A stretch of 64,000 nucleotides of DNA, taken from Lysobacteraceae bacterium PS02340. GTDB taxonomy: Bacteria > Pseudomonadota > Gammaproteobacteria > Xanthomonadales > Xanthomonadaceae. This document shows, piece by piece, positions 25,842 to 35,552 of the stretch. Every line of letters starts with the position of its first letter. Within the stretch, counting starts at the first letter, position 1. Under the pieces are notes generated by a model. The model did no database searches, was not told where the DNA came from, and was given only the letters and a program-made list of their open reading frames with translations. The translations under genes and the position numbers were made by a program. Location of the stretch: positions 62,001 through 126,000 of the forward strand of contig JASCOC010000009.1 in assembly GCA_029959605.1 (NCBI GenBank). The letters run 5' to 3'.

Positions 25842-26170
25842 GCCGGTGGACCGGCGACGAAGCGTGAGGAGGGGCGCGTGTGCATACGTCCGATCCTCGC
25901 CCGGATGCGGCGGCGACATGTTCCATGCGGGACCACACTGTGTGGACTCGGATGGGACGACGTCTTCAGGTGCTCGCTTAGGGCTGATCAATGTCACGCT
26001 CCCGGCTCTGTCCGATCACGCAGGACGCTGCCCGTCACTTGCGGCTCAGCGACCAACTCGATTCCCGTCATTCCGGCTTGATCAGACATACGTCTGTTGA
26101 AATTCGCCGGGACGACGGGTTTCCGTGTTCGCGCAGAAGTCCTCGCACTCTGCCGACAGGCGGCGTCACC
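25842..26170. other. Intergenic region between cysB-like and M14 peptidase genes
   Basis: Holds the upstream region of the cysB-like gene, including the palindrome ccacactgtgtgg at 25933-25945, and a degenerate hairpin (arms cccgtcattccggc near 26064 and gccgggacgacggg near 26106, 12 of 14 paired). The hairpin resembles the metI-metQ repeat and lies about 50 bases beyond the M14 peptidase stop, where it may help end transcription. No gene is seen. Confidence 0.5.
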
Positions 26171-28753
26171 TCACCGCCGCGGCGGCGCTGGGCTGAGCTG
26201 GTGGGCAAAAAACAACGCATTGACCAGCATGCGTTCGGTGCCGAGCCAGTACTTGCGGTGCGCCGGATCGTCGGCGAACAGCACCACGTTGCCGCTGCCC
26301 ACGCGCGCGACCTGTGCCCAGACGGTGCCAGCCAGCGCGGCGCGCAGGTCGGCACCGAGATAACCGTTGACCAGCGGGTCGTCATCGATGCGCACGACGT
26401 TGGAGAACGCGTCGGGCAAGGGCGCAAGCGTCACGTCGGTCTCCTTGTGCACGAAGCCCGCGCGCTGCGGCACGCCGAAGGCCAGCGGATGCGTGGTGTC
26501 GACGTCGACCGAGACCAGATTGCCGGCGCTGCGCTGCTCGGCAAGCGTGTCGCGGCGCGATGCGAAGTCGAGACGTTCCGTCGACGCCGGTGCGTCCTTC
26601 GCCGCAGGTGCGGGCGCGGCGCCGGTCAGGCCCTTGGCCTGCGCCCAGCGTGCGGCGCTGCCGAAGGTCACCAGCGAGCCACCGGCCTCGACCCAGCGCT
26701 TGAGCGCGGCGACGGTGGGCTCGGGCAGATCGTCGTAACGGCCGCCGGCCAGCACGATGCTGGTGTAGCTGCCGAGCGGTACGCGACCGAGCTGCGCGGG
26801 ATCGAGTCGCGTCGCCGGGTAGTGCAGGCGTTCGCTGAGCGCGAACCAGGTCGAGCCGATCTCGGTCGCGTTGACACCTTCGCCCATGACCAGCGCGATC
26901 GCAGGCTTGCGCACTGGGCGGATGCCGTCGCTGCCCAGATCGATACCGGACACGCTCTGTCCGCTGGCGAGGCCGTGGGCGACCACGCCCGCGTCGCGCG
27001 CGGCCGTGTCGACCGCCGTGCGCAGGGATGCCGAATCCAGCATCTGCCCGGCCACCGGAATCACCAGCGTGCCTTCGCCGAATGCGGTCTCGCCGGCTGC
27101 GGTGCGCGTGGTGAACGGCGAGAACGCGGTACGCACGCGCACGTTCCGGGTGAGCAGGTCGGCGAGCGCGCGCTGCGCGCCGAGATCGCGCCAGTCGATC
27201 GCCCAGGCGTACGCGGTGTCGCCGAGCGCGCCGGTGTCGAGCGCAGGCACCTCGGTGACCGCGGCGCCCAGACGCGGCGCGCGACGCAGGCGATCGTTGC
27301 GCAGACCGTAGGCATGCGCGATCGCATACGAGGTACTGCCGTAGACGCCGCCGCCGGTCTCCGGCGTCTCCTCGAAGATCGAATGCACCAGACGGAACTG
27401 CGGCTGCGCGGCCGGCACCACCCAGGCGCTGCCGGGAGAATAGGTACGACCGTCTACGGCCAGCGACGCATCGAGCGCATGCACCTGGATGCGATGGGTC
27501 AGCAGCAGGTCGAGCAGACGTCGCGACGTGGTCGCATCCGCCGGATCGCCGAAGACATAGGCCGAGTACGTATTGCGCCGGCCCTGGTCACGCGCCGAGC
27601 GGAAGAAATCCTTCTGCAGCTGGAACAGGCCCGCGTGTTCTTCGACCGCGCCGCGGATCGTCGCCAGGCCCACGGCCAGCTGGTTGCGGATCGTGAAGCG
27701 GAATTCCAGCGGGCCGTTCGCGGTGTCCTGCACCAGACCGCGCGAGCTGGCCTGCTCGACGGTCACGCCGACGCCGCCGTGAAAATCCGGATAGGTGGAG
27801 CCGTAGACCGGCGAGAAGTTGTCGAAGTTTTCCTTCGTGTAGTAGAGCGAACCGAGGCTGTCGAGCGCCTGCGCGTGATAGCGCGCGAGCGTGACGTTCC
27901 AGTCGTAGGAAGCCTGCGGCAGCAGCGGGCTGTGCATGCTGCTCGGCGAGGGTTCGAAGTAGTAGGTGCTGCCCGATCCCATTTCGTGGAAATCGATCTG
28001 GATGTTCGGCAGCCACGCATGGAACACGTCGAGCTTGGCGCGCGTCTCGCGCTGGCTCACCGCCAGCCAGTCGCGGTTGAGATCGGTGAAGTAGTGATTG
28101 CTGCGACCGTTGGGGAACGGCTCGACGTGTTCCTTGTCGAGCGGATCGGCGATCGCCGGATTCGACTTCCACGCGTTGTGCCAGTTCGCCGCGCGGTCGC
28201 GGCCGTCGGGGTTCTGCGCCGGATCGATCAGCACGATCGCGTTGTCGAGCCAGCGCGTGACGTCGGGATCCTTGCTCGCCGCGAGATGCCAGGCCGTCAG
28301 CAGCATCGCTTCGCCGCTCGAGGTCTCGTTGCCGTGCACGCTGTAGTACAGACCGACGACGACCGGCACCTGCGCCGGATCGACGGCCGGCGCATCGGGA
28401 TCGGCCAGCGTCGCGTGCGCGACGCGCAGTTGTTCCCGGCGCGCGTGGTTCGCCGGTGACGTCACCAGAACGCTGAGCAGCGGACGTTCTTCGTAGCTGC
28501 GGCCGATCTCCTCGACATGCACGCGGTCCGACAGCCGCTCGAGCTCGCGCAGGTAATCGACGATGCGGTCGTGTCGCGTGTAATGCGTGCCGATCGGATA
28601 GCCGAGGAACTGCTCGGGCGTCGGAATCGCGGGGTCGTGCGAATCCGGCGCGGCATCGGGGAAGTAGTACGCGGTCTGCGCGGCGACCGGCAGGGCGAAA
28701 CAGGCGAGTGCGAGCAGCAGCACGCGCGCGGCGTGGCGGATGGATACGGACAT
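26171..28753 (-). CDS. M14-family zinc carboxypeptidase, secreted
   Basis: An 860-residue metallopeptidase. A signal peptide (VLLLALACFALPVAAQ) precedes the M14 domain. Zinc ligands are expected at H140 and E143 (VHGNE) and H256 (DFHEMGS). The NPDGRDR and NRDW segments are usual for the family. The C-terminal half (from ~residue 500) has a ThuA/gamma-glutamyl-hydrolase-like look (VMGEGVNATEIGSTWFALSER, IVLAGGRYDDLPEPTVAALKRWVEAGGSLVTFG). ATG 28753 has GGGAAA upstream; 28765 is an alternative. It follows a TonB receptor gene by ~100 bases, so the pair may degrade and import peptides (inference). Confidence 0.9.
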   Translation of the reverse strand: MSVSIRHAARVLLLALACFALPVAAQTAYYFPDAAPDSHDPAIPTPEQFLGYPIGTHYTRHDRIVDYLRELERLSDRVHVEEIGRSYEERPLLSVLVTSPANHARREQLRVAHATLADPDAPAVDPAQVPVVVGLYYSVHGNETSSGEAMLLTAWHLAASKDPDVTRWLDNAIVLIDPAQNPDGRDRAANWHNAWKSNPAIADPLDKEHVEPFPNGRSNHYFTDLNRDWLAVSQRETRAKLDVFHAWLPNIQIDFHEMGSGSTYYFEPSPSSMHSPLLPQASYDWNVTLARYHAQALDSLGSLYYTKENFDNFSPVYGSTYPDFHGGVGVTVEQASSRGLVQDTANGPLEFRFTIRNQLAVGLATIRGAVEEHAGLFQLQKDFFRSARDQGRRNTYSAYVFGDPADATTSRRLLDLLLTHRIQVHALDASLAVDGRTYSPGSAWVVPAAQPQFRLVHSIFEETPETGGGVYGSTSYAIAHAYGLRNDRLRRAPRLGAAVTEVPALDTGALGDTAYAWAIDWRDLGAQRALADLLTRNVRVRTAFSPFTTRTAAGETAFGEGTLVIPVAGQMLDSASLRTAVDTAARDAGVVAHGLASGQSVSGIDLGSDGIRPVRKPAIALVMGEGVNATEIGSTWFALSERLHYPATRLDPAQLGRVPLGSYTSIVLAGGRYDDLPEPTVAALKRWVEAGGSLVTFGSAARWAQAKGLTGAAPAPAAKDAPASTERLDFASRRDTLAEQRSAGNLVSVDVDTTHPLAFGVPQRAGFVHKETDVTLAPLPDAFSNVVRIDDDPLVNGYLGADLRAALAGTVWAQVARVGSGNVVLFADDPAHRKYWLGTERMLVNALFFAHQLSPAPPRR

Positions 28754-28854
28754 CGGGTTTCCCATCGTCGATGCCCGCGTGCGACGGCGCTGGAGAGGAC
28801 GCCACCGCACGCAGGCGGATGAAACGGAGTGGCGCGGAGCCGCGCCTCGCAGCG

Positions 28855-31485
28855 TCAGAACCGGTAGTCGAATCCGACCTGGAAATACCGCCCACGCAGG
28901 TCGTACTGGCTGAAGTCATACGGCGCGCGAATCCCGGGGAACGACGCGTCGTGCGGCGGTTCTTCATCGAGGAGGTTGTCGACCTTTGCGTACAGCGTCA
29001 GGCCTTCGATGCCCGACCAGCCGGCGTAGAGATCGAGTTGGTCGTAGGCATCGACGCGCGACTGCACCGCGGTTGCCGCGACGCTCGCCTTCTGGTCGTA
29101 GCCGCCGGTGCGGTACCAGGTCAGCGCGGTCTCGAAATCGCCGGTCGACCAGCCGAAGCGCGAGGTCAGCTTGTTGCGCGGCAGCGACGGGCCGAGATTG
29201 CTGCCGGCGTAATCGACCAGCGGACCACCGACGACCTGCGGACGGCTGTAGTCGAGCACGTGGGTGTAGACACTTGCGATCTTGAAGTCGCCGGCGCCCG
29301 TGCGGAAGGTCTGGTTGAACTCCGCGTCCAGGCCGGAGGTCTTGAGCGCGGTGAGGTTCTGGTAGCGGTTGTAGACCGCGACCAGCTTGCCGCGCGCATC
29401 GCGGATCACGTCGCTCGGATCGTTGTTCTGCACGATCGTCGTCGAATTGTTGGTGCCGATCAGGTTGTCAAGTTCGATGCGGTACCAGTCCAGCGACAGG
29501 CTGGTGTCGGCCCAGGGCGAGACGACGAAACCGACGTTGTAGGACTTCGTGCGCTCGGGATCGAGTTCGGTATTGCCGACGGTGAAGAACGTCGGGCTCT
29601 GGCGCGAGCCGGCGATGTCGGGGTCATACGGATCGACGACGCTGCCGTAGGAGATGTTGGTCGAGGCCGAGTTCTCTGACAGCGACGGCGCACGGAAGCC
29701 GCGCGACGCCGAGGCGCGCACCAGCAGGGTGTCGAGCGCCTGCCAGCGGAGTCCGGCCTTGGGCGAGAACGCGCTGCCGAAATCGCTGTAGTCGTCGCCG
29801 CGGCCGGCGAGCTGCAGGTCCAGGCCCTTGACGATCGGCACGTTGAACTCGGCATAGAGCGCAGCGACGTCACGCTCGCCATCGACCGCGGCGATCGCGG
29901 GACGCACCTGCAGGCCCGCATCGATCTGCCAGGGATTGCGCGAGGTCAGCGATTCGGTGCGCGCCTCGATGCCGGCTGCAAACCCGACCGGACCGGCCGG
30001 CAGCTCGAACAGGTCACCGTTGAACTTGAAGTCGAATCCGTGCAGCGACGACTGCGCCTCGCGCACCGTCGACAGACGGATCGCATCGAGCACCGCCGGC
30101 GCGGTCGCACCCGGCTCGTGCAGGTTCAACGAGCCATCGGCCAGCGACTGCGCCAGCGGCCAGCGGTTGGCGAAGCCGCCGGCGACGGTTTCCTCTTCGG
30201 TGCTCTTGGCGAAGAAGCCGGTGAATTCCCAGTCGAAGCGTTCGCCGCGGCCGCGTGCGCCGCCGAGGATGCGGAAGGAATCGGAGCGGTTGGTCTTCAG
30301 CGACTGGCCGAGATCGAAGAACGTGTATTCGATCTGCGTCGGCACGCCGTAAGGGTTGTAGGGATTGCCGGCCGGCAGCAGGTTCGACACCGGCTCGGCG
30401 AGGCCGGTCTGCGCGTTGAGCGCGAAGCGGCCGCCTTCGAGGGTGAAGTAGGGGCTGGAGCCGAAGATCGACGCGCCGCGGATCCGGCTGACCAGCGCTT
30501 CGCCGAACAGGTCGACGTCGTCGGTCAGGCGGACGGTGCCGTTGAGATACGCCTGATAACGCTCGGTCGATGGAATCAGCGTGGTGTAGGGCGCGAGATT
30601 GATCGCGCAGGTGTCGCCGGCGAGGCCGTCGATCGGCGCGCTCGGCGTCAGCGTCATGCCTTCGGGGCAGTTGCCCGCGGCGTCGAGGAACGGCACCGAG
30701 CGGCCGCCGACGAGGAAGCGCGCGCCCTTGGCCGACCAGCCGTTCCAGCGCCCGCCGGGCAGATCACTGTAGATGCCGGACGCGGTGAGATCGCGCTGGT
30801 TCTGGTCGAGGCGTTCGCGGTCGTAGGCCTCGACGCTGACCAGCAGGTTGTAGCCGTCGGTGTCGAGATCGCCGATGCCGCCGACCAGTCGCGCGCGACG
30901 CGTGTCGAGGCCGCCTTCGTCCGACGTGCCGACACTGCCGCCGACTTCCAGGCCCTGGAAATTCTGCCGGGTGATGATGTTGACCACGCCTGCGACCGCG
31001 TCGGAACCGTAGACCGCCGACGCGCCGTCCTTGAGCACCTCGATGCGTTCGACCGCGACCAGCGGCAGCGCGTTGAGATTGACGAAGGTGTCCGACAGGC
31101 CGCCGGCCGGGAAGCCGTAGTTCGCCAGGCGCCGGCCGTTGAGCAGCACCAGCGTGTTCTTCTGCGACAGCCCGCGCAGGCCGATGCCCGCCGAGCCCGA
31201 CGCCCAGCCGCTGTTGCTGGTCTCGTTGGTCGCGTTGCCGGTGTTGGCCGAGATCGAGCGCAGCACGTCGGCGACGGTGACTTTGCCCGAGGTCGCGAGC
31301 TCTTCGGCGTCGATGACCTGCACCGGATTGCTGCCCTCGGCTTCCGCGCGGCGGATGTTGGAGCCGGTCACCGTGACCGTGTTGAGCGTGCGCGCCTCGC
31401 CGGTGGCCGGCGTTTGCGCCGACACCGCAGCGGGGACGACGAGGGCCGCCAGAACGGCGGCGGCGAGACGCGAGGATCGTGGCAT
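28855..31485 (-). CDS. TonB-dependent receptor
   Basis: An 876-residue outer-membrane receptor. It has a signal peptide (AAAVLAALVVPAAVSAQ), the TonB-box region TLNTVTVTGSNIRRAEAEGSNPVQVI, a plug with NTLVLLNGRRLANYG and VERIEVLKDGASAVYGSDAVAGVVNIITR, and a long barrel ending FQVGFDYRF. GSNIRRAE..NPVQ with VLLNGRRLA is typical of the large xanthomonad group whose ligands are peptides or sugars rather than siderophores. ATG at 31485 gives the best signal peptide; the frame extends 14 residues upstream. It is paired with the M14 peptidase downstream. Confidence 0.93.
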   Translation of the reverse strand: MPRSSRLAAAVLAALVVPAAVSAQTPATGEARTLNTVTVTGSNIRRAEAEGSNPVQVIDAEELATSGKVTVADVLRSISANTGNATNETSNSGWASGSAGIGLRGLSQKNTLVLLNGRRLANYGFPAGGLSDTFVNLNALPLVAVERIEVLKDGASAVYGSDAVAGVVNIITRQNFQGLEVGGSVGTSDEGGLDTRRARLVGGIGDLDTDGYNLLVSVEAYDRERLDQNQRDLTASGIYSDLPGGRWNGWSAKGARFLVGGRSVPFLDAAGNCPEGMTLTPSAPIDGLAGDTCAINLAPYTTLIPSTERYQAYLNGTVRLTDDVDLFGEALVSRIRGASIFGSSPYFTLEGGRFALNAQTGLAEPVSNLLPAGNPYNPYGVPTQIEYTFFDLGQSLKTNRSDSFRILGGARGRGERFDWEFTGFFAKSTEEETVAGGFANRWPLAQSLADGSLNLHEPGATAPAVLDAIRLSTVREAQSSLHGFDFKFNGDLFELPAGPVGFAAGIEARTESLTSRNPWQIDAGLQVRPAIAAVDGERDVAALYAEFNVPIVKGLDLQLAGRGDDYSDFGSAFSPKAGLRWQALDTLLVRASASRGFRAPSLSENSASTNISYGSVVDPYDPDIAGSRQSPTFFTVGNTELDPERTKSYNVGFVVSPWADTSLSLDWYRIELDNLIGTNNSTTIVQNNDPSDVIRDARGKLVAVYNRYQNLTALKTSGLDAEFNQTFRTGAGDFKIASVYTHVLDYSRPQVVGGPLVDYAGSNLGPSLPRNKLTSRFGWSTGDFETALTWYRTGGYDQKASVAATAVQSRVDAYDQLDLYAGWSGIEGLTLYAKVDNLLDEEPPHDASFPGIRAPYDFSQYDLRGRYFQVGFDYRF

Positions 31486-31680
31486 TTGCTGCACCGCAAT
31501 AAGTCCGTGGGGCAGGCAGTACGCCACGGGCGCGACGCGTCAAAAAATGGTGATGTGGACTTGCGTCAGTCCGATCCGGACTGTCGACCGTTCGACGCCT
31601 GCGGCGGCGAAGGCCGTCGAACCGCGCTGTGACCGCATCGCTGCGTCCGTGCAGCGATCGCCTGCGGACGGTTCGGCATG

Positions 31681-31700
31681 TCCGGATCGTTCGATCCGGA
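31681..31700. repeat. 20-base palindrome between TonB receptor and zapE genes
   Basis: tccggatcg-tt-cgatccgga is a perfect 9-bp inverted repeat with a 2-base centre, 78 bases beyond the zapE stop and 196 before the TonB receptor start. A second perfect repeat (cagtccg-atc-cggactg) is at 31567-31583. They could be a terminator of zapE or operator sites for the receptor operon. No T tract is present. Confidence 0.6.
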
Positions 31701-31777
31701 TGGACGGATGCGTGCGGCGGATCTCCCGGCAGCACGGGTTCGAGGTGCGATCCGCGCGACGCTTGCGCGGTTTCGAC

Positions 31778-32971
31778 TCAGCCGCGGTGTTCGCGGGCCA
31801 GGTATTCGGCGCTGCGCATCTCGATCAGGCGCGAAGCGGTGCGCTCGAACGCGCCGGTCAGGCGTTCGCCCGAGTACAGCGCCGGCGGTTCGGCGGCGGC
31901 GGTGCAGACCAGATTGACGTGGCGGTCGTAGAGCTCGTCGATCAGGGTGACGAAGCGGCGCGCGGCGTCGTCGCGGGTGGCGTCCATGTGCGGGATGCCG
32001 CCGAGCAGCACGGTGTGGAACTCGGTCGCGACCTGGATGTAGTCGCTCGCGCCGCGCGGGCCTTCGCACAGCGCGTCGAAATCGAACCACGCCATGCCCG
32101 GCGTGCGCGCACGCACGCAGATGCGGCGGCCGTCGATCTCGACGCCTGCATCGCGGTGTTCGTCGTCGCCGCCGAGCTCGTGCCAGCGCGTGTCGAGCCA
32201 GGCGTCGGAGTCCGCATCGAGCGGCGCGCGGTAGACCGGCGACCGCGTCAGTGCGCGCATGCGGTAGTCGGTGTCGCTCTCCAGATACACCACATGGGTG
32301 TGGCGCTGGATCAGCTCGATGGCCGGCATGAACCGCGCGCGCTGCAGGCCGTCCTTGTAGAGATCCTGGGGATCGACGTTGGAACTGGTCACCAGCACGA
32401 TGCCGTTGGCGAACATGCGGTCGAGCAGCCGCGCGAGCAGCATCGCATCACCGATGTCGCTGACGAAGAACTCGTCGAGCACCAGCACGCGCAGGCCCGC
32501 ATCGCGCCAGCCGCGCACGATCGCCGCGAGCGGATCGCGCTCGCCGCTGTGCGCGCGCAACGATTCGTGGACCTCGCGCATGAAGCGGTGGAAATGGGTG
32601 CGGCGCTTGCGGCCGAGTTTCGGATCGGGCGTCGCGTGACGCGCGGGATCCTTCATCGGCGGTGCGGGCGTCGCATCCTCCGCCGGCGTGGGGCGCATCG
32701 ACTGCAGGGGCAACCCGTCGTGGAACAGATCGATCATGAAGGTCTTGCCGCGACCCACGCCGCCCCACAGATACAGGCCGGCCGGCACATCGGGCGCGTC
32801 GCTGCCGCCGAACAGACGGCCGAGCATGCCGCGTCGCGCAGGCGGCTCGATCAGTGCGGCGTGCAGACGGTCGAGTTCGACGAGTGCCGGCTGCTGCGCG
32901 GGATCGGATTGCCAGTCGCCGCGTGCGACACCGGCGGCGTAGCGTTCGGAGGGTGTCGGCAGTGCGCTCAT
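31778..32971 (-). CDS. zapE: ZapE/AFG1-family cell-division ATPase
   Basis: A 397-residue P-loop ATPase. Walker A is GGVGRGKT at residues 70-77 and Walker B VLVLDEFF at 162-169, followed by DIGDAMLLARLLDRMF and TSSNVDP.DLYKDGLQRARF, which are family hallmarks. ZapE associates with the FtsZ ring and destabilises FtsZ polymers in E. coli. Between the P-loop region and HFHRFMREVH there is a ~35-residue Pro/Lys-rich insertion that the shorter family members lack. ATG 32971 is preferred by family alignment. The alpha/beta hydrolase gene lies 46 bases upstream. Confidence 0.93.
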   Translation of the reverse strand: MSALPTPSERYAAGVARGDWQSDPAQQPALVELDRLHAALIEPPARRGMLGRLFGGSDAPDVPAGLYLWGGVGRGKTFMIDLFHDGLPLQSMRPTPAEDATPAPPMKDPARHATPDPKLGRKRRTHFHRFMREVHESLRAHSGERDPLAAIVRGWRDAGLRVLVLDEFFVSDIGDAMLLARLLDRMFANGIVLVTSSNVDPQDLYKDGLQRARFMPAIELIQRHTHVVYLESDTDYRMRALTRSPVYRAPLDADSDAWLDTRWHELGGDDEHRDAGVEIDGRRICVRARTPGMAWFDFDALCEGPRGASDYIQVATEFHTVLLGGIPHMDATRDDAARRFVTLIDELYDRHVNLVCTAAAEPPALYSGERLTGAFERTASRLIEMRSAEYLAREHRG

Positions 32972-33017
32972 GCGCAGCGCGTCCGGCGCGCCTGCGCCCG
33001 GAGCGGCCACGCGCGCA

Positions 33018-33686
33018 TCAACCCGCGGCCTGCGGCAGGTGCGGTGTGGCCCAGTGCCGCACCACGCCGCGCAGATCGATCATGCGGCGGTGGAAGAAGT
33101 GGCTGGTCTCGGGCATGCGCACGAGTTCGGCCTGCGCGCCGCTGTCGTCGAGCCAGTCGTAGACGGCCTGCGGGTCGACGATCTCGTCGGCCTCGCCCTG
33201 GATCACCAGCCACGGGCACGTCGGCAGCACGATCGACTCGAAATCCCAGCGCCCGGCCGGCGGCGCGACCGAGATCAGCACGTCGGGCTGCAGCGCATCT
33301 GCCGCGCGCAGCGACACGTAGGCGCCGAAGCTGAAACCGGCCAGCCACAGCGCATGGCCGGGCCGCTCGCGACGGACCCATTCGACGACCGCGGTGAGAT
33401 CGTCGATCTCGCCGATGCCGTCGTCGTAGGTGCCATCGGACGTACCGGTGCCACGGAAGTTGAAACGCACCGTCGCCGCGCCGAGTTCGCGCAGCGTGCG
33501 CGCGACCATCGTGACGACCTTGTTGTGCATCGTGCCGCCCTCGGTGGGCAGCGGATGGCAGACCACGGCGACGAACGGCAACGCCGCGACATCGGCATCG
33601 GGCAGATCGATCGCGGCTTCGAGGTCGCCGGCGGGACCGGACAGCACCAGCGGCCCGGATTGCGTGGGGAACGTGGGGGACGTCAT
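33018..33686 (-). CDS. Alpha/beta hydrolase
   Basis: A 222-residue serine hydrolase. The nucleophile elbow GFSFG puts the Ser at residue 119. VVCHPLPTEGGTMHNKVVTMVARTL and VRFNFRGTGTSDGTYDDGIGE are characteristic of the small DUF-type (YfhR/dienelactone-like) hydrolases. The acid is probably in QGEADEIVDP and the base in ETSHFFH. It is cytoplasmic; the substrate is unknown. It lies upstream of zapE on the same strand and is probably co-transcribed. Confidence 0.9.
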   Translation of the reverse strand: MTSPTFPTQSGPLVLSGPAGDLEAAIDLPDADVAALPFVAVVCHPLPTEGGTMHNKVVTMVARTLRELGAATVRFNFRGTGTSDGTYDDGIGEIDDLTAVVEWVRRERPGHALWLAGFSFGAYVSLRAADALQPDVLISVAPPAGRWDFESIVLPTCPWLVIQGEADEIVDPQAVYDWLDDSGAQAELVRMPETSHFFHRRMIDLRGVVRHWATPHLPQAAG

Positions 33687-33755
33687 GCGCCCATGATACC
33701 GGGGCGGTTGCGATGGGGCTGTCTGAGCCCTCCCCGCAAGCGGACGGGCTCGAGC

Positions 33756-35468
33756 TCAGCGTCCGCGCAGCCGCAATCCCACCACCAGCGGGTCGTGATC
33801 CGAACTGCGCCACGGGCCCGCCGCTTCGCGTTCGCGGGTATCGACCGGTTCGTCCGCGTTGCTGTGCCATTTTGCCGCGCCGGCCACGCGTGCGGCGAGG
33901 GACGGGCCGAGCAGCAGGTGGTCGAGGCGACCGGCCTGGCCGTCGAAGACGAAGCTGTAGTGCGTGTCGCCGTCGCCGCCGGCGAACGGGTCGCGCCAGC
34001 CGGCGTCGGTGAACACGCGCACCGGGTCTTCCATCGCATACGCGTTGAAATCGCCGACCACGGCGACGCGATCGCCGGTGCGGGTCGGCGCGGTGGCCAG
34101 CCAGTCGCGCAGGCGCTGCGCTGACTCGACGCGGGCCGCGTTCCAGCAGGCCTGGCCGTCGCGCTGATCCAGATTCAGGCCGTCGGCTTCGCCGCAGCCC
34201 TTGGACTTGAAGTGCACGGCGACGACGCTGAAATCCAGACCGTCCGCGCGACCGTTGCGCAGCGGCACGAAGGCCTGCGCCAGCGGTACGCGGCTGAGTT
34301 CGGCGAACGGGCCGCCTTCGAGCATCGCCGGCCGGCCCTTCGGACGTACACGCGCGCTGCGGTAGATCAGGCCGACGCGGATCGCGTTCGTGCCCGGACC
34401 CTTGCCGGCATCGATGAAGCGCCAGTCGTGCGCCGGGCCTTCGGCATTGAGCGCGTCGACCAGCATCGCGATGCTCGAACGCGCGTCGTAGCCGTCGTTC
34501 TCCAGTTCCATCAGCGCGGCGACATCGACGTCGAGCGCTGCGATCGTCGCGACCAGGCCTTCGAGCTGGCGCGTCAGTTCCTCGGGCGTGCGCGCGCCGC
34601 GCGGGGTCGGAAAGCCGCCGCCTTGGCCGTCGCCGTTGAACAGGTTCTGCAGATTGAACGCGGCGATGCGCACGTCGCCCCCGACTACCGGCGCCTCGGG
34701 ACGCGAGGCCGGCTGCGGCTGCAACGGCGCGGTGAGCTGCAGACGCCAGGCACCGTGGCGATGGTCCACCACGCCTTCGACGCCGGTCAGCACGCTGCCG
34801 CTGCGCAGGGCTTGCGCCGTTTCGGGCAGGTACCAGAGCCGGCCGTCAGCCGTCGCCTCTTCGCGGCCGTCGTCGAGCAGCACGCGGCGACGCGCATTGT
34901 CGGACGCGACGCGCGCGGCATCGGCGCCGGGGCGTGCGATCTCGGTCGGCGTGAACAGCCGGCCGTCGAAACTCGCCGCCAGCGTGCCGCGCCGCGCGCG
35001 CTCGTGCTGGCCGGTCAGCGTCAGCGGCGCTTCGATGCGCACCCACGTGCCGGCCAGCGCCGACCAGTCCGCCGGCGGCGCGTCGAGCACGCGCGGCGCG
35101 ATCGCCGGCGCCGGTATCGGCAGCACATCCACGCGCTGGCCCGTCATGCGCACGACGTCGCCGTCGTCGCGCAGGCCGAGCGCGCGCACGTGTGCGCCCA
35201 CGGCGGGCAGCGGGAGACCGGCCGGCACCTGCACGAACACCGCGTCGGGCGTCGTCGCATCGCCGTCGCCGGCGTCCTGCACGAAGAAGCCACCCAGACC
35301 CTCGAAGCGCGCGGTCACGCGGCCTTCGATCTGCGCAGGTCCCGCCATCGGCACGCGGTGCAGTTCGCCGATGGCGATGGTGGCGCTGGCGGGCGCGGGT
35401 GCCGGCGCGGTGGACTGGCAGGCGGCGAGCAGCGCGACGGCGAGCAGGGCAGCGGTCGGTCGGAACAT
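33756..35468 (-). CDS. ExeM/NucH-like extracellular endonuclease/exonuclease/phosphatase, lipoprotein
   Basis: A 570-residue surface-directed nuclease. The signal peptide ends in a lipobox (LLAAC). Residues ~30-240 form an OB-like N-terminal domain (QIEGRVTARFEGLGGFFVQD, TGQRVDVLP). The EEP domain follows: IAAFNLQNLFN, ALMELENDGYD, GLIYRSARVR, FSVVAVHFKSKG, VVGDFNAYAMEDP, and the catalytic SSDHDPLVVGL at the end. Relatives are secreted DNases used in DNA scavenging or biofilm turnover. GGAG six bases before ATG 35468 supports the start. It stands alone. Confidence 0.92.
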   Translation of the reverse strand: MFRPTAALLAVALLAACQSTAPAPAPASATIAIGELHRVPMAGPAQIEGRVTARFEGLGGFFVQDAGDGDATTPDAVFVQVPAGLPLPAVGAHVRALGLRDDGDVVRMTGQRVDVLPIPAPAIAPRVLDAPPADWSALAGTWVRIEAPLTLTGQHERARRGTLAASFDGRLFTPTEIARPGADAARVASDNARRRVLLDDGREEATADGRLWYLPETAQALRSGSVLTGVEGVVDHRHGAWRLQLTAPLQPQPASRPEAPVVGGDVRIAAFNLQNLFNGDGQGGGFPTPRGARTPEELTRQLEGLVATIAALDVDVAALMELENDGYDARSSIAMLVDALNAEGPAHDWRFIDAGKGPGTNAIRVGLIYRSARVRPKGRPAMLEGGPFAELSRVPLAQAFVPLRNGRADGLDFSVVAVHFKSKGCGEADGLNLDQRDGQACWNAARVESAQRLRDWLATAPTRTGDRVAVVGDFNAYAMEDPVRVFTDAGWRDPFAGGDGDTHYSFVFDGQAGRLDHLLLGPSLAARVAGAAKWHSNADEPVDTREREAAGPWRSSDHDPLVVGLRLRGR

Positions 35469-35552
35469 CGGAACTCCAGCGGCCACGACAGGCCGGATGC
35501 GACGACGCCGCCCGGAGGCGGCGTCTGGGACGGGCAACATACCCGGCACGCG

